Shown in pieces: positions 13,715 to 25,500 of a stretch of 64,000 bases of DNA. Made by a program: the position numbers and the translations under genes. The number at the start of each line of letters is the position of its first letter. Position 1 is the stretch's first letter. Where the stretch lies: contig JAQGDQ010000061.1 of assembly GCA_030141605.1 (NCBI GenBank), forward strand, positions 349,996-413,995, in the 5' to 3' direction. The DNA comes from Tubiluchus corallicola. Taxonomy: Eukaryota; Priapulida; Priapulimorpha; Priapulimorphida; Tubiluchidae. The notes below the pieces were generated by a model. That model was not told where the DNA came from and searched no databases. It worked only from the letters and a program-made list of their open reading frames with translations.

Positions 13715-13919
13715 GCTACACAAAAAATGTATTTTTTTGAGTAGTTATACTGTTTGAGCCTTAATTTAGTTTATTAAGAAATTGTTCTTGCATATTATCT
13801 AGTTAATTTGCTCATGCAACAGAAGATCTTGGAAAAACTTTAAATAGATTTATTTAAAAGCTGCAATAATGAATGCCCGTTTTACAGACTTTACGCTAAC
13901 TGGATAATAATGCTACACT

Positions 13920-15500
13920 GTATAGCTCTAACACCTCAGACAGACCAAACTTCAGGCAGACCAGCCACGGACCCGAACAAGACCAGTCAACAGCCAGATC
14001 GTTATCTAGAATGGAAAGACGTATTGAGTTTCATCCATTGTCAAGCCCAAAAATGTAGTAAATGAAACGATAGCAATTGCATGTACCATTGCTTGTAAAT
14101 ATTTTTTGCACATGCGTTAAGGTTCCTTATGTATCAAAAGGCTCATAAATTCCGCTTTATGAAACAAATCACAAAATTCGTCATTATGCAAACAAGTCTG
14201 CTTCATTATGTAACAATCATTACGTCATAATTATTAGACATTATATAACGCTAACGACGTAACAGCTTATAAACGTTATGTAACAATAGTTATGTAATAA
14301 AAATGATGCATTATGTAACAAACTAATGCAAGTTTGGGCATAATCTGACAATAAACCTCATGTTCTAATTATTCGACTGAGCCAATAATCAGTTTGGGCT
14401 TGCTCAGCTTCTTTCTATTGTAGGTATGGGTCTGGCTGGAGTGGAGGTGGGGTGTGTGGGGTCGTTCTTGTCGGGTCTGTGGCTGGTCTCTCTGAAGTGT
14501 TTGATCTGTTGGCAGTCTAGACTATGGTTGATCTGTCTGGGGTCTGGCCTTCGTGGGTCTGGTCTGTTCAGTGGCAGCTTAAGAGATAAATTTGTTTTTA
14601 CATTGGCTTATAACAAAACAAATAGTGTACTTGCATAACGGTTAGACTACAAGTTGTTTCAGATAATGGAGTATCTGTAGATCTACATGCCAGTACAATG
14701 ATATTACACTGGGTCTTTTTAGTCACTTAGCACAATTAAGCAAACTATTAACTGCATTCCCTACATTTTAGAGGTCTTGGAAGGCCAACATTAGCAAGCA
14801 AATCAAGCAATTTGTGTTATTGTGTTTTTTGTGATTACTTATAATTATTAGTGTAAGGATTTATGAATTATTGCTGAATAATTACTTTTACAATTAGGCT
14901 AATTATACGTGCTTGTGTGCCTGTAACGGTGTTCTCAATTTAAAAAAGTTAGGTTCACGCATTCGGCTTCAATTACCTGAAAATTAAAAACATAAAACTT
15001 TTTTTTTGAGCTATTTCCCTTTTGCTACAATTGAGGCCAATTTGTCTTGCAGACTAGGGTCCCCGAGATTGGGGACCCTAGGTAGTTGTCTAGTGTACCT
15101 AATGGATAAACCAACACTGGGTCTGTGGTTAGTCTGTCTAGGCTCTAATCTGTCAAACTTCTGATTAGTCAATTCTAAGGTCTGCTCAGCTTGTAATCTG
15201 AGAACCTCCGAAGACCAGCCACAGACTAGGCCAGGCCGAGCCACAACCAGACTAGAACAGAAAGATATTGATTAAGTCCAATAATTAGAAGTAACTCAGA
15301 CCGTAACAAAACATAACCACAAACAATGACCAATCCTCCATCAGTTTGTGACATAACACACCATTTTGTTATTACATGATGCTGAAAAAATCGTTACTTA
15401 ATGATTGTTACATAATTGCGCAAAATTTGTTACATAATGATGATTTTTCTGATTTGTTACATAATGTAGCATTTTTATTACGTAATAGAACTTAACGTCA
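13920..15500. repeat. Complex foldback region of CAGACC- and TTATGTAACA-rich blocks
   Basis: Block 13940-13993 (CAGACC-rich, with ACCAGCCACGGACC) is matched in reverse complement by 14463-14510 (GGTCTGTGGCTGGT). Block 14100-14340, rich in TTATGTAACAA, is matched in reverse complement by 15360-15490 (TTGTTACATAAT). GGTCTG/CAGACC blocks recur at 15100-15260. A perfect 11-bp hairpin, CTAGGGTCCCC with a 6-base loop, lies at 15053-15080. Inverted, internally repetitive arms resemble foldback transposons, but no terminal repeats or target duplication could be fixed. Confidence 0.5.
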
Positions 15501-16882
15501 TGATTTAGGTAGGATTTATCTAAGTGTTGCTGTGTTGCACTTGGCACTCCCAATATATCAGTTACAAGGCGCTGCCATCTAACGGCGGCCATTTAAAGTT
15601 TGTGTCTCCAGAATCTGAGTTCATCACGATTGTTTGTCTGTGATTTGACATGGCTGTAGCAATTTGTTTGTAACACAAATTCATGCGTAACTAAGTCAGC
15701 GGTTATACACGAAGTGACATTTGATACATGTCCTCTGACATCATGACTGAATTTTAACTGTTAGGTAAACGTCTTATTACTCATTGTGACGAGCTTCACA
15801 ACAGCCGAAAGCAGTTAGATTGTATTGTATCAAGCATATTTTTTGTTTTAATTTGTTATGATGTTTTAATTTCTTTTTCTAGCCAGTTTGTTGTAAGTAT
15901 TAAGCTTGATCCAAAAGCAGTTGGAGCAAGAAGTAATAAGTCACAGACATTTTGTTGCCTATAATTACTGGGTCCAGGAATTATTATAGGAACAAATAAG
16001 TAAAAAAACGATTGCAAAAATAACGTTAATTTTGTCCGTGTTTCTTTTTTGCGAGGAATTGACGATTTGATGATAGCTTACTATCCAGCGAATGGTAGAC
16101 ACTGGATACTCAAAACCAGGAGCCAGATGCTGGGTGCTAGAAGCCAAGCGCTAGACGCTGGACTCTTTGATGTATCATAGGCTTAAAAGACGTCGGGCCA
16201 CTAATGTAATAGACTGAGAACATATTGTAAATTTGAGTTAGGTTAAGCACAGGAAAACTTTTTGTTAATAAACTGTATATCAAACAATGTCAGGAGTGGA
16301 TTCAAAAAATTTTGCACAAGTTTCGTAAGATGCCACCAAATCTATGTAGCAAATGGTGAACGAAAAACACATTTTAATGTGTCGAAGTTTGCTAAATATA
16401 ACAATAATAGATATACCTACTTTCAAATTGTAGCTGATGTGTTTCCCGATTTTACAATTTTAACAACATGCGAACAGTTCATATTGTTATGCAGCAGATT
16501 TGACACTGAAACACTTAAATCTGCATATTAGCTAGTGACTACTAGTTGAATAATATGCAGAATTAGGAATACTAATTGCTATTTTGTTCTTAATGGATTG
16601 GATCTGTAACACGTACATCTCTTTTCTGATGTGTCGTTTCTTTGTAAGTATTGAATCCACTAAATCATAAATCATGTACAGCATCAATTCTGCATGTTTT
16701 TGTGATTTTCTAAATTCTGGTCCTTCACTTCATTAGTTGGATATTCTTGAGTTTTATACAGAAATGGTTCTTATTTTACAAGTATGTGTTTGTGGCTAGC
16801 CTATGTCAAATTAACCAGGTCCTACAAATTAGAATGGTACTCAGTATCATCATCCTTATCATCATCTAGGTGCCTCTATCTT
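15501..16882. other. Non-coding stretch
   Basis: No gene recognised. A short degenerate tandem of GCTGG/CTAGA-like units lies near 16085-16165. Confidence 0.4.
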
Positions 16883-17820
16883 CTAAAACATGGCACGCCC
16901 TACCTGTTCATGCCATGCGTTCCTGTCCACTGCCATTGTCCACGATGCATCATCTCTCAAATTTGTATTTACTAAATCTTTTTCATTATATCTATATATG
17001 TCAGTAGCTGACCCCGTCTCGGCTTTTTGTCGTTTCAAGAGTTTTACGTAATGCTTTAGGAAGAAGAAACTCTTGAGGTAGTCTTAGTGCATGACCAATC
17101 CAATGCAATCTGCTTACTTGGATTTATTTACTCCAAGGATCATTCTTCACCACATCGTCAAGATTATCCACCATTATCATTGGGTATTCTGTCAGGCCAT
17201 TTAATTTCTAGTAATTTCCTTTTGCTGCTTAACTTTTACTGACCGTAGCTCAGTACTGTACAAAAACACAGGTTCAACTAAGGTTGAAAGGATTCGGACT
17301 TTAGTTTGAAGAGGAAGTCTATTGTTTTCAAAAACCGTCTTAGGATCTGAATAAGCAGGTAATGCGAGAATTTTCTTTTTTATGTCGGTTCGGTGTATCA
17401 CAAGCTGCCAAGGTATTTAAATCTTTTCACGAATCATTACCTCCTCTCTGAGTATGGTACTAGATTATTGACTTTGAGATTATATTTTTCTAAGCTCTGG
17501 TTGATCGTGTATTTTGCATTTTGCAGTTCCTCTATATTAGATGTAATATACGCAATATCATCCGCATATTCCATGAAGTTTAAATATGAAGGTCTTCCAA
17601 ATGTAACATAATTGTGTTCAGCTAATGTATCTGGTCTAAAATTTTCTGAATTAAGATCTGTGTAGACGTGGCCCTTCATTTTTTCACAAGGCACATAGTT
17701 GTCGTCTGTCATAGCTACAGTAAAAAGTAAAAGGGACGCCCAAACGATCCCCTTGGGGCACACCAATGTTAGAACGAAATGGTATGCTATCCTTCCTTCA
17801 GTGCGCGGTAAAAACGGCAC
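16883..17820 (-). pseudogene. Decayed LINE reverse transcriptase, 5' truncated
   Basis: The minus-strand reading shows RT hallmarks in order, spread over more than one frame. First is a CPKGIVWASLLLF segment, a degraded form of the usual GxPQGxxxxPLLF, near 17760. Then come the catalytic YADD motif, a KVRILSTLVEPVFLYSTE segment, HWIGHALRLP, and a C-terminal WTMAVDRNAWHEQVGRAMF before a stop at 16883-16885. At least two frameshifts and a lost Gln mark it as dead. Upstream RT motifs and any endonuclease are absent, because homology stops at the GGCACA-type repeat near 17820. Order and spacing fit a non-LTR retrotransposon; the clade was not resolved. Confidence 0.82.
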
Positions 17821-18850
17821 AAGTAAAAATGACACAGGAAAAAGGGGACAGGAAAAATGGCACAAGAAAAAAATGGCACAAATGGAAAAGTAGGGAAAAT
17901 GGTACAAAATATATTTTGATGCAGTTGATTTCTATAATGAAACTAGAAAGCGTTCAGAAAAAAGCAAATTCTCTGCCGAAGTCAAACAATCATAAACTCA
18001 TTAGCTGATTCCTCTGATTAAAAAACATAAAAAAGATAAACAAGCAATTATACAAAAATGTACCTGTTTAGGCAGACACAGACTAGCAAAAAAACTCACA
18101 AACTATTTTGTTCATTTAATGGGATTATAATAAATTCACGATAGTGTTTGCTTGTCTTTTTTAACCATTAATTTGGCAATACACATTAATCAGCAAAGGC
18201 TATAAACAGCATTACACAGTGTTTTCAAGCGAGAATGTCTCGAAATGGAACCTAGAGCAAACTCGCAGTTGTTTGTCCTGCTGGAGATAATAAAAATCAA
18301 TACTAAACACTCCCCCTCTGAGCCTCAACGAAGTACTTCACGAATGCTTTTGTACGCGGTGTTCAGTCAACCTTTGCGAAAAAAAAGAACGGGCGAAAAA
18401 ACATCCAATTTGGCACCTCGATATCCGCTTCCTCCACCCAAGTTTCGAGGAAATCTATAGATAGTTTTTGCGTAATAGGCTTACTGCACTATCAGACAAA
18501 AAACAACCAACCAATTAAAAAAAACAAAGAAACTGTGTTGAAACACAACTTTCTTGGCAGAGATAAAAATAACTATATATAAATAATATAAAAATAATTA
18601 TCCCCCATAGTAACCCTAACCATAGACTCACATTTTACTAAGTGTGCCATTTTTTCCTGTACTATTTTTACCTGTGCCATCTTTACCTACTTTTTTACGC
18701 TCATTTACGCCATTTTTCCCTGTGCCATTTTTTGATATGCCATTTTTCCTATGCTATTTTTATTTGAAGCTTTTGCCTGTGCCACTTTTAAATGCTTTTC
18801 CATTTGTGTTATTTTTTCCTGTACCATTTTTACCTACATTCCCTTCCATA
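17806..18850. repeat. Foldback element with degenerate GGCACAGGAAAAAT arms
   Basis: The left arm (17806-17905) is a degenerate tandem of GGCACAGGAAAAATG-like units. The right arm (18640-18850) is the same unit in reverse complement (TGCCATTTTTCCTG-like), about 200 bases long. Roughly 730 bases lie between them. The left arm abuts and truncates the LINE copy, which suggests insertion. Two stretches inside and just after it (about 18360-18575 and 19120-19215) resemble each other, with lines like TTGGCGGAGGTAA and TCTTGGCAGAGATAA. Confidence 0.55.
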
Positions 18851-19681
18851 CGTCGGACATGGATAGTAAGATTTTTCAGGAATTAGATCACCAGGTAGCG
18901 AAACGGAACAACTTTGCATTTTGCATTTCCTCTTATGTAATTGTGCATTGAGGAAAAAAATCGCATTCGTATGAATTTTTGCAGCGCCCTATTGTGACGT
19001 CACGTGTAATTTGCCCATACAAGCCTACAGTAAATTAATGAAAATGATTTTCTTTCGCAATTTTCAATCGACAATATCCAAAATTTAATATTTTTCCTTG
19101 TCTTATGCCCTACCTGTCCAGATAATGTTATAGAAATCGGTTAAGCCGTGTTTTGGGTAAACCTGTTAACAAACAAGCAACGGTGAAAACGTAACATCCT
19201 TGGCGGAGGTAAAGAAATTTTATCTAGTTTTTGGAGATTTATGTCGCAGCGACGAAGCTTCCTGTTACGGTTTAACTTGAACCGGATCCAGAATATCTGG
19301 TTTTCATACGGAATTATAAACTGAGAACCAGAATCAGGTCTAGTTCACCGTACCTGATAACGCAATGCACACAAGTAAAACAATAAAATTGCAATCATCC
19401 GTTTTAATTCTCTGAGACAATAAAACACTGATCTAATTCGATAATTAAATTTATTAAGTAATTACTTTTAACATTCATGACGAGATGACACAGGTTTATG
19501 TAGGCTAGAATATAAGAAAGCAGGTTTCTGGTAAGGGTCTTCAGCTAGTGAGTGGAATTCAGATTGTCCTGATATTATAAAACAATCATAACTACGAAGT
19601 GCATAGGTGAAAACGCTAAACACCATTCGGGGAGAGAGGATAAAAATATTTTCGTCAACTCCCTGAGCGGTCTTCTGCAAC
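18851..19681. other. Non-coding stretch upstream of the Gly/Tyr-rich gene
   Basis: No exon recognised. A TATA-like TAAAAATATT at 19641-19650 lies about 30-40 bases before the ATG at 19682. It could serve a very short 5' leader or be chance. Confidence 0.35.
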
Positions 19682-20682
19682 ATGACTCGGAAATTAAATG
19701 AATTGATTTGTGCGGTTTTACTCCTAGCAACGGTAAGTCACAAAGTATGATAGTACAAAAGCAGTCATTTCGAAAGCAATGCATCTAGATTTAAGTAAAA
19801 TTAATAAGTAGGCTTATAACGAAACTGAACTTCGAGCTGCAAGAATTTTTCTAGAATATTTTTATAGGTATTAATGAACAGTTTATCATACAATATAATC
19901 AAAGTAAAACAGCGAATTACAGGTCCTATGTCCTTCCACGTTTTTGCCCCAAGCTTTTGAGGTATTTTCGTGTGGTTTTAAATAGTTTGTCTTTAACAAA
20001 AGAACTCTTCAGTAAAAAGTTATTCAGTTTTTTAATTTTATTTTAGTATACGACTGAGTTAAACGTATATACTATAAGTTCTAAAAGAAGCATAGATGGC
20101 AAATTAAAATTCCCCTTATTATGATATTGTTATAAATTAATTGTTCTAAGTCAAACCAAGATTTGTCACTTAAATATTGTTTCCTCAAAGGCATAAAATG
20201 ATAATTTATTTTCTGCAATTTGAAACGGTACTAATTATAATCATTCAAAATCTTGAGAAGAATTTTACTAATCTAACAGAATAGTAAAAAAGACTTATGT
20301 ATAATTAATCTAGTAGAAACGCGTATACTTGTACTTTAAGACCACATTTAAGAACACCGATTTTTTAACTTAAGGTCTAGGACGTAAATGCTAATTAATC
20401 AAGGAAAAATTTAATCTCGATTTTGCGTTTCAGGTAGTTGTTTTTACGCACGCTCAGCATGGCGGCGGCGGCTACGGATACCGACCCAGTGCTTATTATG
20501 GATACATTCAGAAGAGTAATCCCAGCCACAGATCATACGTTTACTTCCAGCGACATACTATCCCGTATGAAGACTTGTACGATTCCACATACACTGATCA
20601 TTACGTGTTCCATACACCTACTTATTATACTTATCAAAGCTACGGCAAATACAGCAGTGGTGGTGGTGGTGGATACCACTAA
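19682..20682 (+). CDS. Small secreted Gly/Tyr-rich protein (2 exons, 99 aa)
   Basis: Exon 1 (19682-19732) encodes 17 residues and ends at a consensus donor (ACG|GTAAGT). Exon 2 (20434-20682) follows a TTTCAG acceptor, in phase 0, and ends at TAA. The joined protein has an N-terminal hydrophobic stretch (about residues 8-24, ICAVLLLATVVVFTHA) with a plausible signal cleavage before QHGGGGYGY. The mature part is rich in Tyr, Gly, His and Ser, without Cys, and ends SSGGGGGYH. Such compositions occur in structural matrix proteins of mollusc shells, byssus and invertebrate cuticles; I recognise no named family. Signal peptide and Gly/Tyr bias come from joining two exons that each look like nothing alone, which supports the model. 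The larger ORF in another frame of exon 2 is a shadow. Confidence 0.72.
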
Positions 20683-21449
20683 GGCCTGCAGCATAGAAAC
20701 GTGCGTTTTGCATAGTTTCTCACGAGTGTGAATTGGTGGTAGAAATTTAACTTGATAACTGGCCTATAAAGCACCTAGGCCTAGTTCATATATCATATGT
20801 GTAATGGGCCTAATAAGTAAATCATAATTTGCTTGTTCTGCAAATAATAATTTCTATCTAAGCAACGCTCCTGAAAACATCGTTCATGCAATATAACTTA
20901 TCTAATATGTATTAAATCAAAGCAATGCGATCATAGTTATGGTAGCTTAAAGTCAGTTGCGATTAGCATCATTATTACTGTTATCTCATAAGTAGTATAA
21001 CATCATATATTAATTTGCTAACATAACGCAATTCTTTATGATAAAAAGTTGTAGAACTTTAAACTTCCATTATAGCCTATATAAACGACACTGGTCATGA
21101 TGCTGTCAAGTAAGTATATGTCTTAAGGCCTAGAAAAACTCTTTACCACAATTGTGTAGTAAAGTTTTATCATTTTTGTTGTCTTGCCTCTTTACTAAAA
21201 GGCATTATTGTGGTTATGTCATGTATTTATCATTGTATATATTGTGTGAAATGTCTAATAATGACAAATTCTACTAAAATAGTTTACAAAAAAGATCCTA
21301 GGAACCAATTTATCAAATGTGTTACTGGTATATATTTTTATGACAAAATTAGCAAAAAATTAATCTATGACGTCTTATTACTATCATCTTAACACATCGT
21401 TTTAATGACATAAATTAGCGTAATTGCTGTGTGTCAACTAGACCAGACA
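20683..21449. other. 3' flank of the Gly/Tyr-rich gene
   Basis: AT-rich non-coding sequence. ATTAAA at 20911-20916 could be a weak polyadenylation signal. Nothing else recognised. Confidence 0.35.
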
Positions 21450-21740
21450 CAGATAAAATATTGCACTACAAGAAGAAAAACTTGTACCACGCTCGTCTGT
21501 CGAATGCTCATTAGTTTTAAAGTACATGAAAACACTTTTTATAAATAAAGGTTAAACAACTCGTTTTGAAATTTTATACGGCTTATATGCTCTATTATTG
21601 CTACAAAGGTTGCGTTAGCAGTAACGCCTTTATAAAACCAGAAAATTTAAACTCCCGCGGTGACATATAACAGTAATATAACTTTGCATGAAAAAGTTTT
21701 TTGAACACACTTTAAAAATCCCTTTCCATTCCTTAAAGCA
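21450..21740 (+). repeat. Dispersed repeat, copy 2 (first copy at 590-1125)
   Basis: Collinear, diverged match to 590-1125, including ATAAATAAAGGTTAAA, the GCGGTGACAT region and ATATAACTTTGCATG. It runs directly into the polycystin-like fragment at 21740. Confidence 0.55.
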
Positions 21741-21985
21741 TTATGTATCTACAACGCTGCACCTCAGTTTCAATACTCAGCCTGTTTTCACAAACAAAGT
21801 CAGTATACCTAATACATGTCACCTGTCATTGTCTCTCACCTGAACGGAGAATTTTGACGACAGTGTTGATGTTTTTTTTATCTGAAGGCATATTTCGATT
21901 TCGTCATTTGTATTGCAACGAAGAAAGCAATTCACATTATGATTACTACATTTATAGACTAGCGCAAAATTTGTACGGCGTACAA
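21740..21985 (-). pseudogene. Degenerate fragment of a polycystin-like gene (Cys-rich region)
   Basis: On the plus strand, 21740-21985 aligns collinearly with 26820-27060, the DNA encoding the Cys-rich block of the intact polycystin-like gene. Shared landmarks include TATCTACAA.GCTG, TTCACATTATG.TTACT and TAG.CTAGC. Substitutions and small indels have destroyed the frame. It lies about 600 bases beyond the stop codon of the intact gene in the same orientation, so it looks like the remnant of an older tandem copy. Confidence 0.68.
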
Positions 21986-22360
21986 TATGCAGTCACTTCT
22001 GAACCACCAGAAAGCATTTGCGAGTCTTTGATGGGTGTTATTTGTAGACTTCTTGGAAGACAAACAACTTCCAGGAAATGCCATTTTGTTTTTGTCTTAG
22101 TACCATATCATGTACTAAAAAGTTCGTTGTGGTAATTTAAGAGCGATCTTGAGAGTTCTTTGAACAGAGAAAAAGTGGTGTTGAAAGGCACTGCAGTTCA
22201 CTAAAACACCCCCACTGAACCGAACAGGAATAGTGTAGTTCTAAATTCCATTTCGCAAACCTTTCTCTATGAATTCATGCTCATATAAATAGCGTATCAA
22301 TACGCTTTTCGATTAATTGCACAATTATAAAGAAAATAAGTAAACTTGATTACTCTATAA
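21986..22360. repeat. Polycystin 3'-flank block, duplicated at 43970-44391
   Basis: This block is repeated with modest divergence at about 43970-44391. Both contain GGTGTTGAAAGGCACTGCA, ATCATGTACTAAAAAG and the stretch ending AAACTTGATTACTCTAT. It is non-coding and marks how the truncated polycystin copy arose. Confidence 0.85.
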
Positions 22361-22397
22361 TATTTTTTTCCAACACTCAGTTGAATTGAATTATGTA

Positions 22398-22403
22398 TTT
22401 ATT
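22398..22403 (-). terminator. Candidate polyadenylation signal of the polycystin-like gene
   Basis: TTTATT on the plus strand (AATAAA on the coding strand), about 180 bases past the stop codon. Confidence 0.4.
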
Positions 22404-22581
22404 ACACAGCAACTCAAACGTACATATAAATTGATATAATATTGAAAAAAAAATAAACTATGCTAGTTACTGTGAGGAGGAGGAAATGAACATGATCATT
22501 ACACGAGATATTCAGTCGAAAACTATGTACTCCCCCTTCCAAAAACAAATATAATGAAACAGTCATCAAAATATAATGCTA

Positions 22582-25500
22582 TTAAAATTTAGCAGAAATA
22601 GACTCATCAATCGAATATATATCATGTAGAGATGGTAGTATTTTTGCGGCATCTTGTTTTCGCTGTAACCAGGGCATTTTCTGAGTGATATAATGATAAA
22701 AACGATGAAAAATATCATAATGATTTTTCATATTTAACCAACGTTGCACTGCAATTCGATGCGATAGCATTAATATTGTTCTTAACATGCAAAGCAAAAT
22801 GACTATAGATATAAATATGAAAATAACAACGAACAGTGAGCCCAGTCCCCACTGTAAGGTCTCCAAGGCACAAAATTTACCTGATCTGAAAACCATGCGT
22901 AATAAAGTTTGAAGAGTTTTAGCATACGTGCTAAAATCTTCTTGTATGTTTGCGGAAAGCAATGTAGTCAGTACCAGCACAAACGGTACTAAAAAAATAA
23001 ATACTAGCAACCAAAAATGTAACATAGGTTGGAAGGATAGTGATAAAGTTAACCAGTAAACTGACATACTTTTGTTCAATAGTAACATGTGCCAAAGATA
23101 AATTGTTACGCTGATGACGAGTGTGCCCAATGTTATTGTAAACAAGTAATGCCAACTTACTACCTCGTAAAAGTTAACAAAACTAGACTGCTCCCCTTTA
23201 AAGTTCTTCTCTAAAAGTGTGTTAACGGCAATTGTTCTTCTGTAGAAAACTACTATACGAACAGCAGACAAAATTACTATAGTTAATAGCACATAATTCC
23301 AATAGTTACGAAAATATTCAAACTTAATTACATTGAACTTCTTAACTTCCATACATATGAAAATAATTAGTATAATTAAACAAATACCTTCAGTTACCAT
23401 GACGTGTACATCTAAAAATGTAGCATATTTTGCTATGTCCATGGTGGAGACGCTATAAAATGGAGTTACTGAACCTAGACCAGTAAATTCTACTATCAAA
23501 ATAACAATGCTAAACAAATTTGTGTTAGAATTAAATAAAGTAAGTTCAATCATTAAAGCGCGAGTGCGATCGTCTATCCACCTCGAGTTGATCAGTGATT
23601 CAATGATGGCTCTGTTTTCAGCAGTAGAATGAGTTAGTTCCACCAAATAACCGCCTCCACTGTATAAATGAAATCTACCAGGGAATGCAGGAGTCCACAA
23701 TGACAAACTAGACTGAAATGACCAGTGATCAGGAGGATAGCGGGGATATCGACTGTAGCTCCACCCAGGCCCGTAGGAGGTGGTATCTTCTCGGTGCCAA
23801 TGGTATTCACCGGTGCACTTTCGACCATACGGTTCAAAAATTGAAATCACAGAACACTGGCCTGGTTTCACTCGTACCTGACGAAATCGGACAACTCCTA
23901 TTAACCTCGTAACTAAATCAGCAGCGACTACAAATGGTACTGGTTGCCCGTTATAAAGACTCCCTGCCGTCAGACTTGGTAGCAAAGAGTTACTTACATA
24001 GTCCCATATACCTGGAACATCCGTTATTGCAGCGAACGTTGTATTTCCTTGATAGTAAGCTCCATTAATCGCAAGATCCTTAACAGTTTTGGTTACCCAG
24101 AAAAAGCTTTTGTCACGAAAGTTAAAAACTAGGGTTGATAAAATTAAAGCGAAAAAGCTAAAAAGGAGAAGTTCGCTCATTATTTTATTGAAGTTCTGTT
24201 TTTGTAGAAGTTTTTCTCTGATAACAGCAATTTCACTTTCCTTTGGAGGTCTGTATTTATATCGTCGTTCTGTAATAATTCGATGTTTAACCAGCCAGTC
24301 AGATTGCAGCCTGTTACTTTCTTCAACTTGCAATAGCTGTAATTCGGCCATTGCAGGTTCTATTTCAGGCGGATGGTTAAATATCAACGTTATCACTAGA
24401 GCCACTATTAGAACTTTTGCTGGCTGAGTTAAGCAAATGCTGGACATAACTGACACCAACATTGACAAGAGCCATTCGACACTTTTCTGATAGCCAAATT
24501 TTAAACCATAAAGCATGACTAAATAAGTACAAATCAATGAAATGCTAATAGTTAACAACCAAGCGATACACACAAACCACCATGGCAAAATCACGACTGG
24601 ACTGCCATAGACGTCCTTCCCAGTGCAGAGTGAAAAGGGAAATGGTATCGATTTTATGTGATTGTCAATGCTCATGGTAGAACTTGTACTCTGTGAGTCT
24701 ATGCTGAAGTCGTCACTGTATTTATAAGCGATGTCTATGTTAGATTCCACTCTATTTTTTCGACTAATATCTGTGGAATAAATGTAGGGATTTCTTTTCA
24801 GTGATATTACAGATTTTCTAGTCGAATGTCTGTTTTGATCTAATGCAGGAACGCACTTTGGCAGCATTTCTATAATTCTTCTTGCCTCCACAATGTTGTG
24901 CTGTATTTCCTTTAAGGTTTCAATTTCGATGTGTCTAGTGTTATTTATCCACTTCAGCCAATCATTTTCACTTCCAAACAAGACAACGTTTTCTTTCGCT
25001 GTTTCTTCAAAATTTCTTGCGAAATCGCTTTCAATTAAGCTCTCGTTTTCTGTATGATCACGATTTCTTCTAAAGCGCCATCCAAAAGAAAAAGGCTTGA
25101 AACGATTGCCCGAATAAGGTTTTGCAGAGCGGAACATTTGAATAATAAGTATGTTGATTGGAAAAGTAATTAAGACACTTGCAACACCAATATAAATTTG
25201 AGTCCAAGATAACTGAATGTCCCCTATTATTATTTGAGTCTCAGGCGTATTGGTGGCTATCCCGTAAAACATAATGTTGGAAAGCATGGCAGTCAGCATC
25301 AATGACAAAGCACATGATAGCCTTTGAACTCTTGTAAAACTACTTCTAGGTGGTCTGTAAAACACACTTGCCCACAAGTGGCCGTCTCTAAAGCCTCGCA
25401 AAGCTCTATGAGCAAAGATGTGAGTAAACCTTACAAGTTCATGTTTGAAGGCTGGGAAGAGCCTACACTTCACAGTCTGTGGGCCACGATCAATAGCTAG

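Noticed and set aside
20438-20731. 97-aa frame MFLRTLSMAAAATD...
   Set aside because: Wrong frame of exon 2 of the Gly/Tyr-rich gene. The spliced frame gives a signal peptide and a coherent composition.
21743-22135. 130-aa plus-strand frame
   Set aside because: It is antisense to a degenerate polycystin fragment and its flank. Its similarity to antisense frames of the intact gene explains it.
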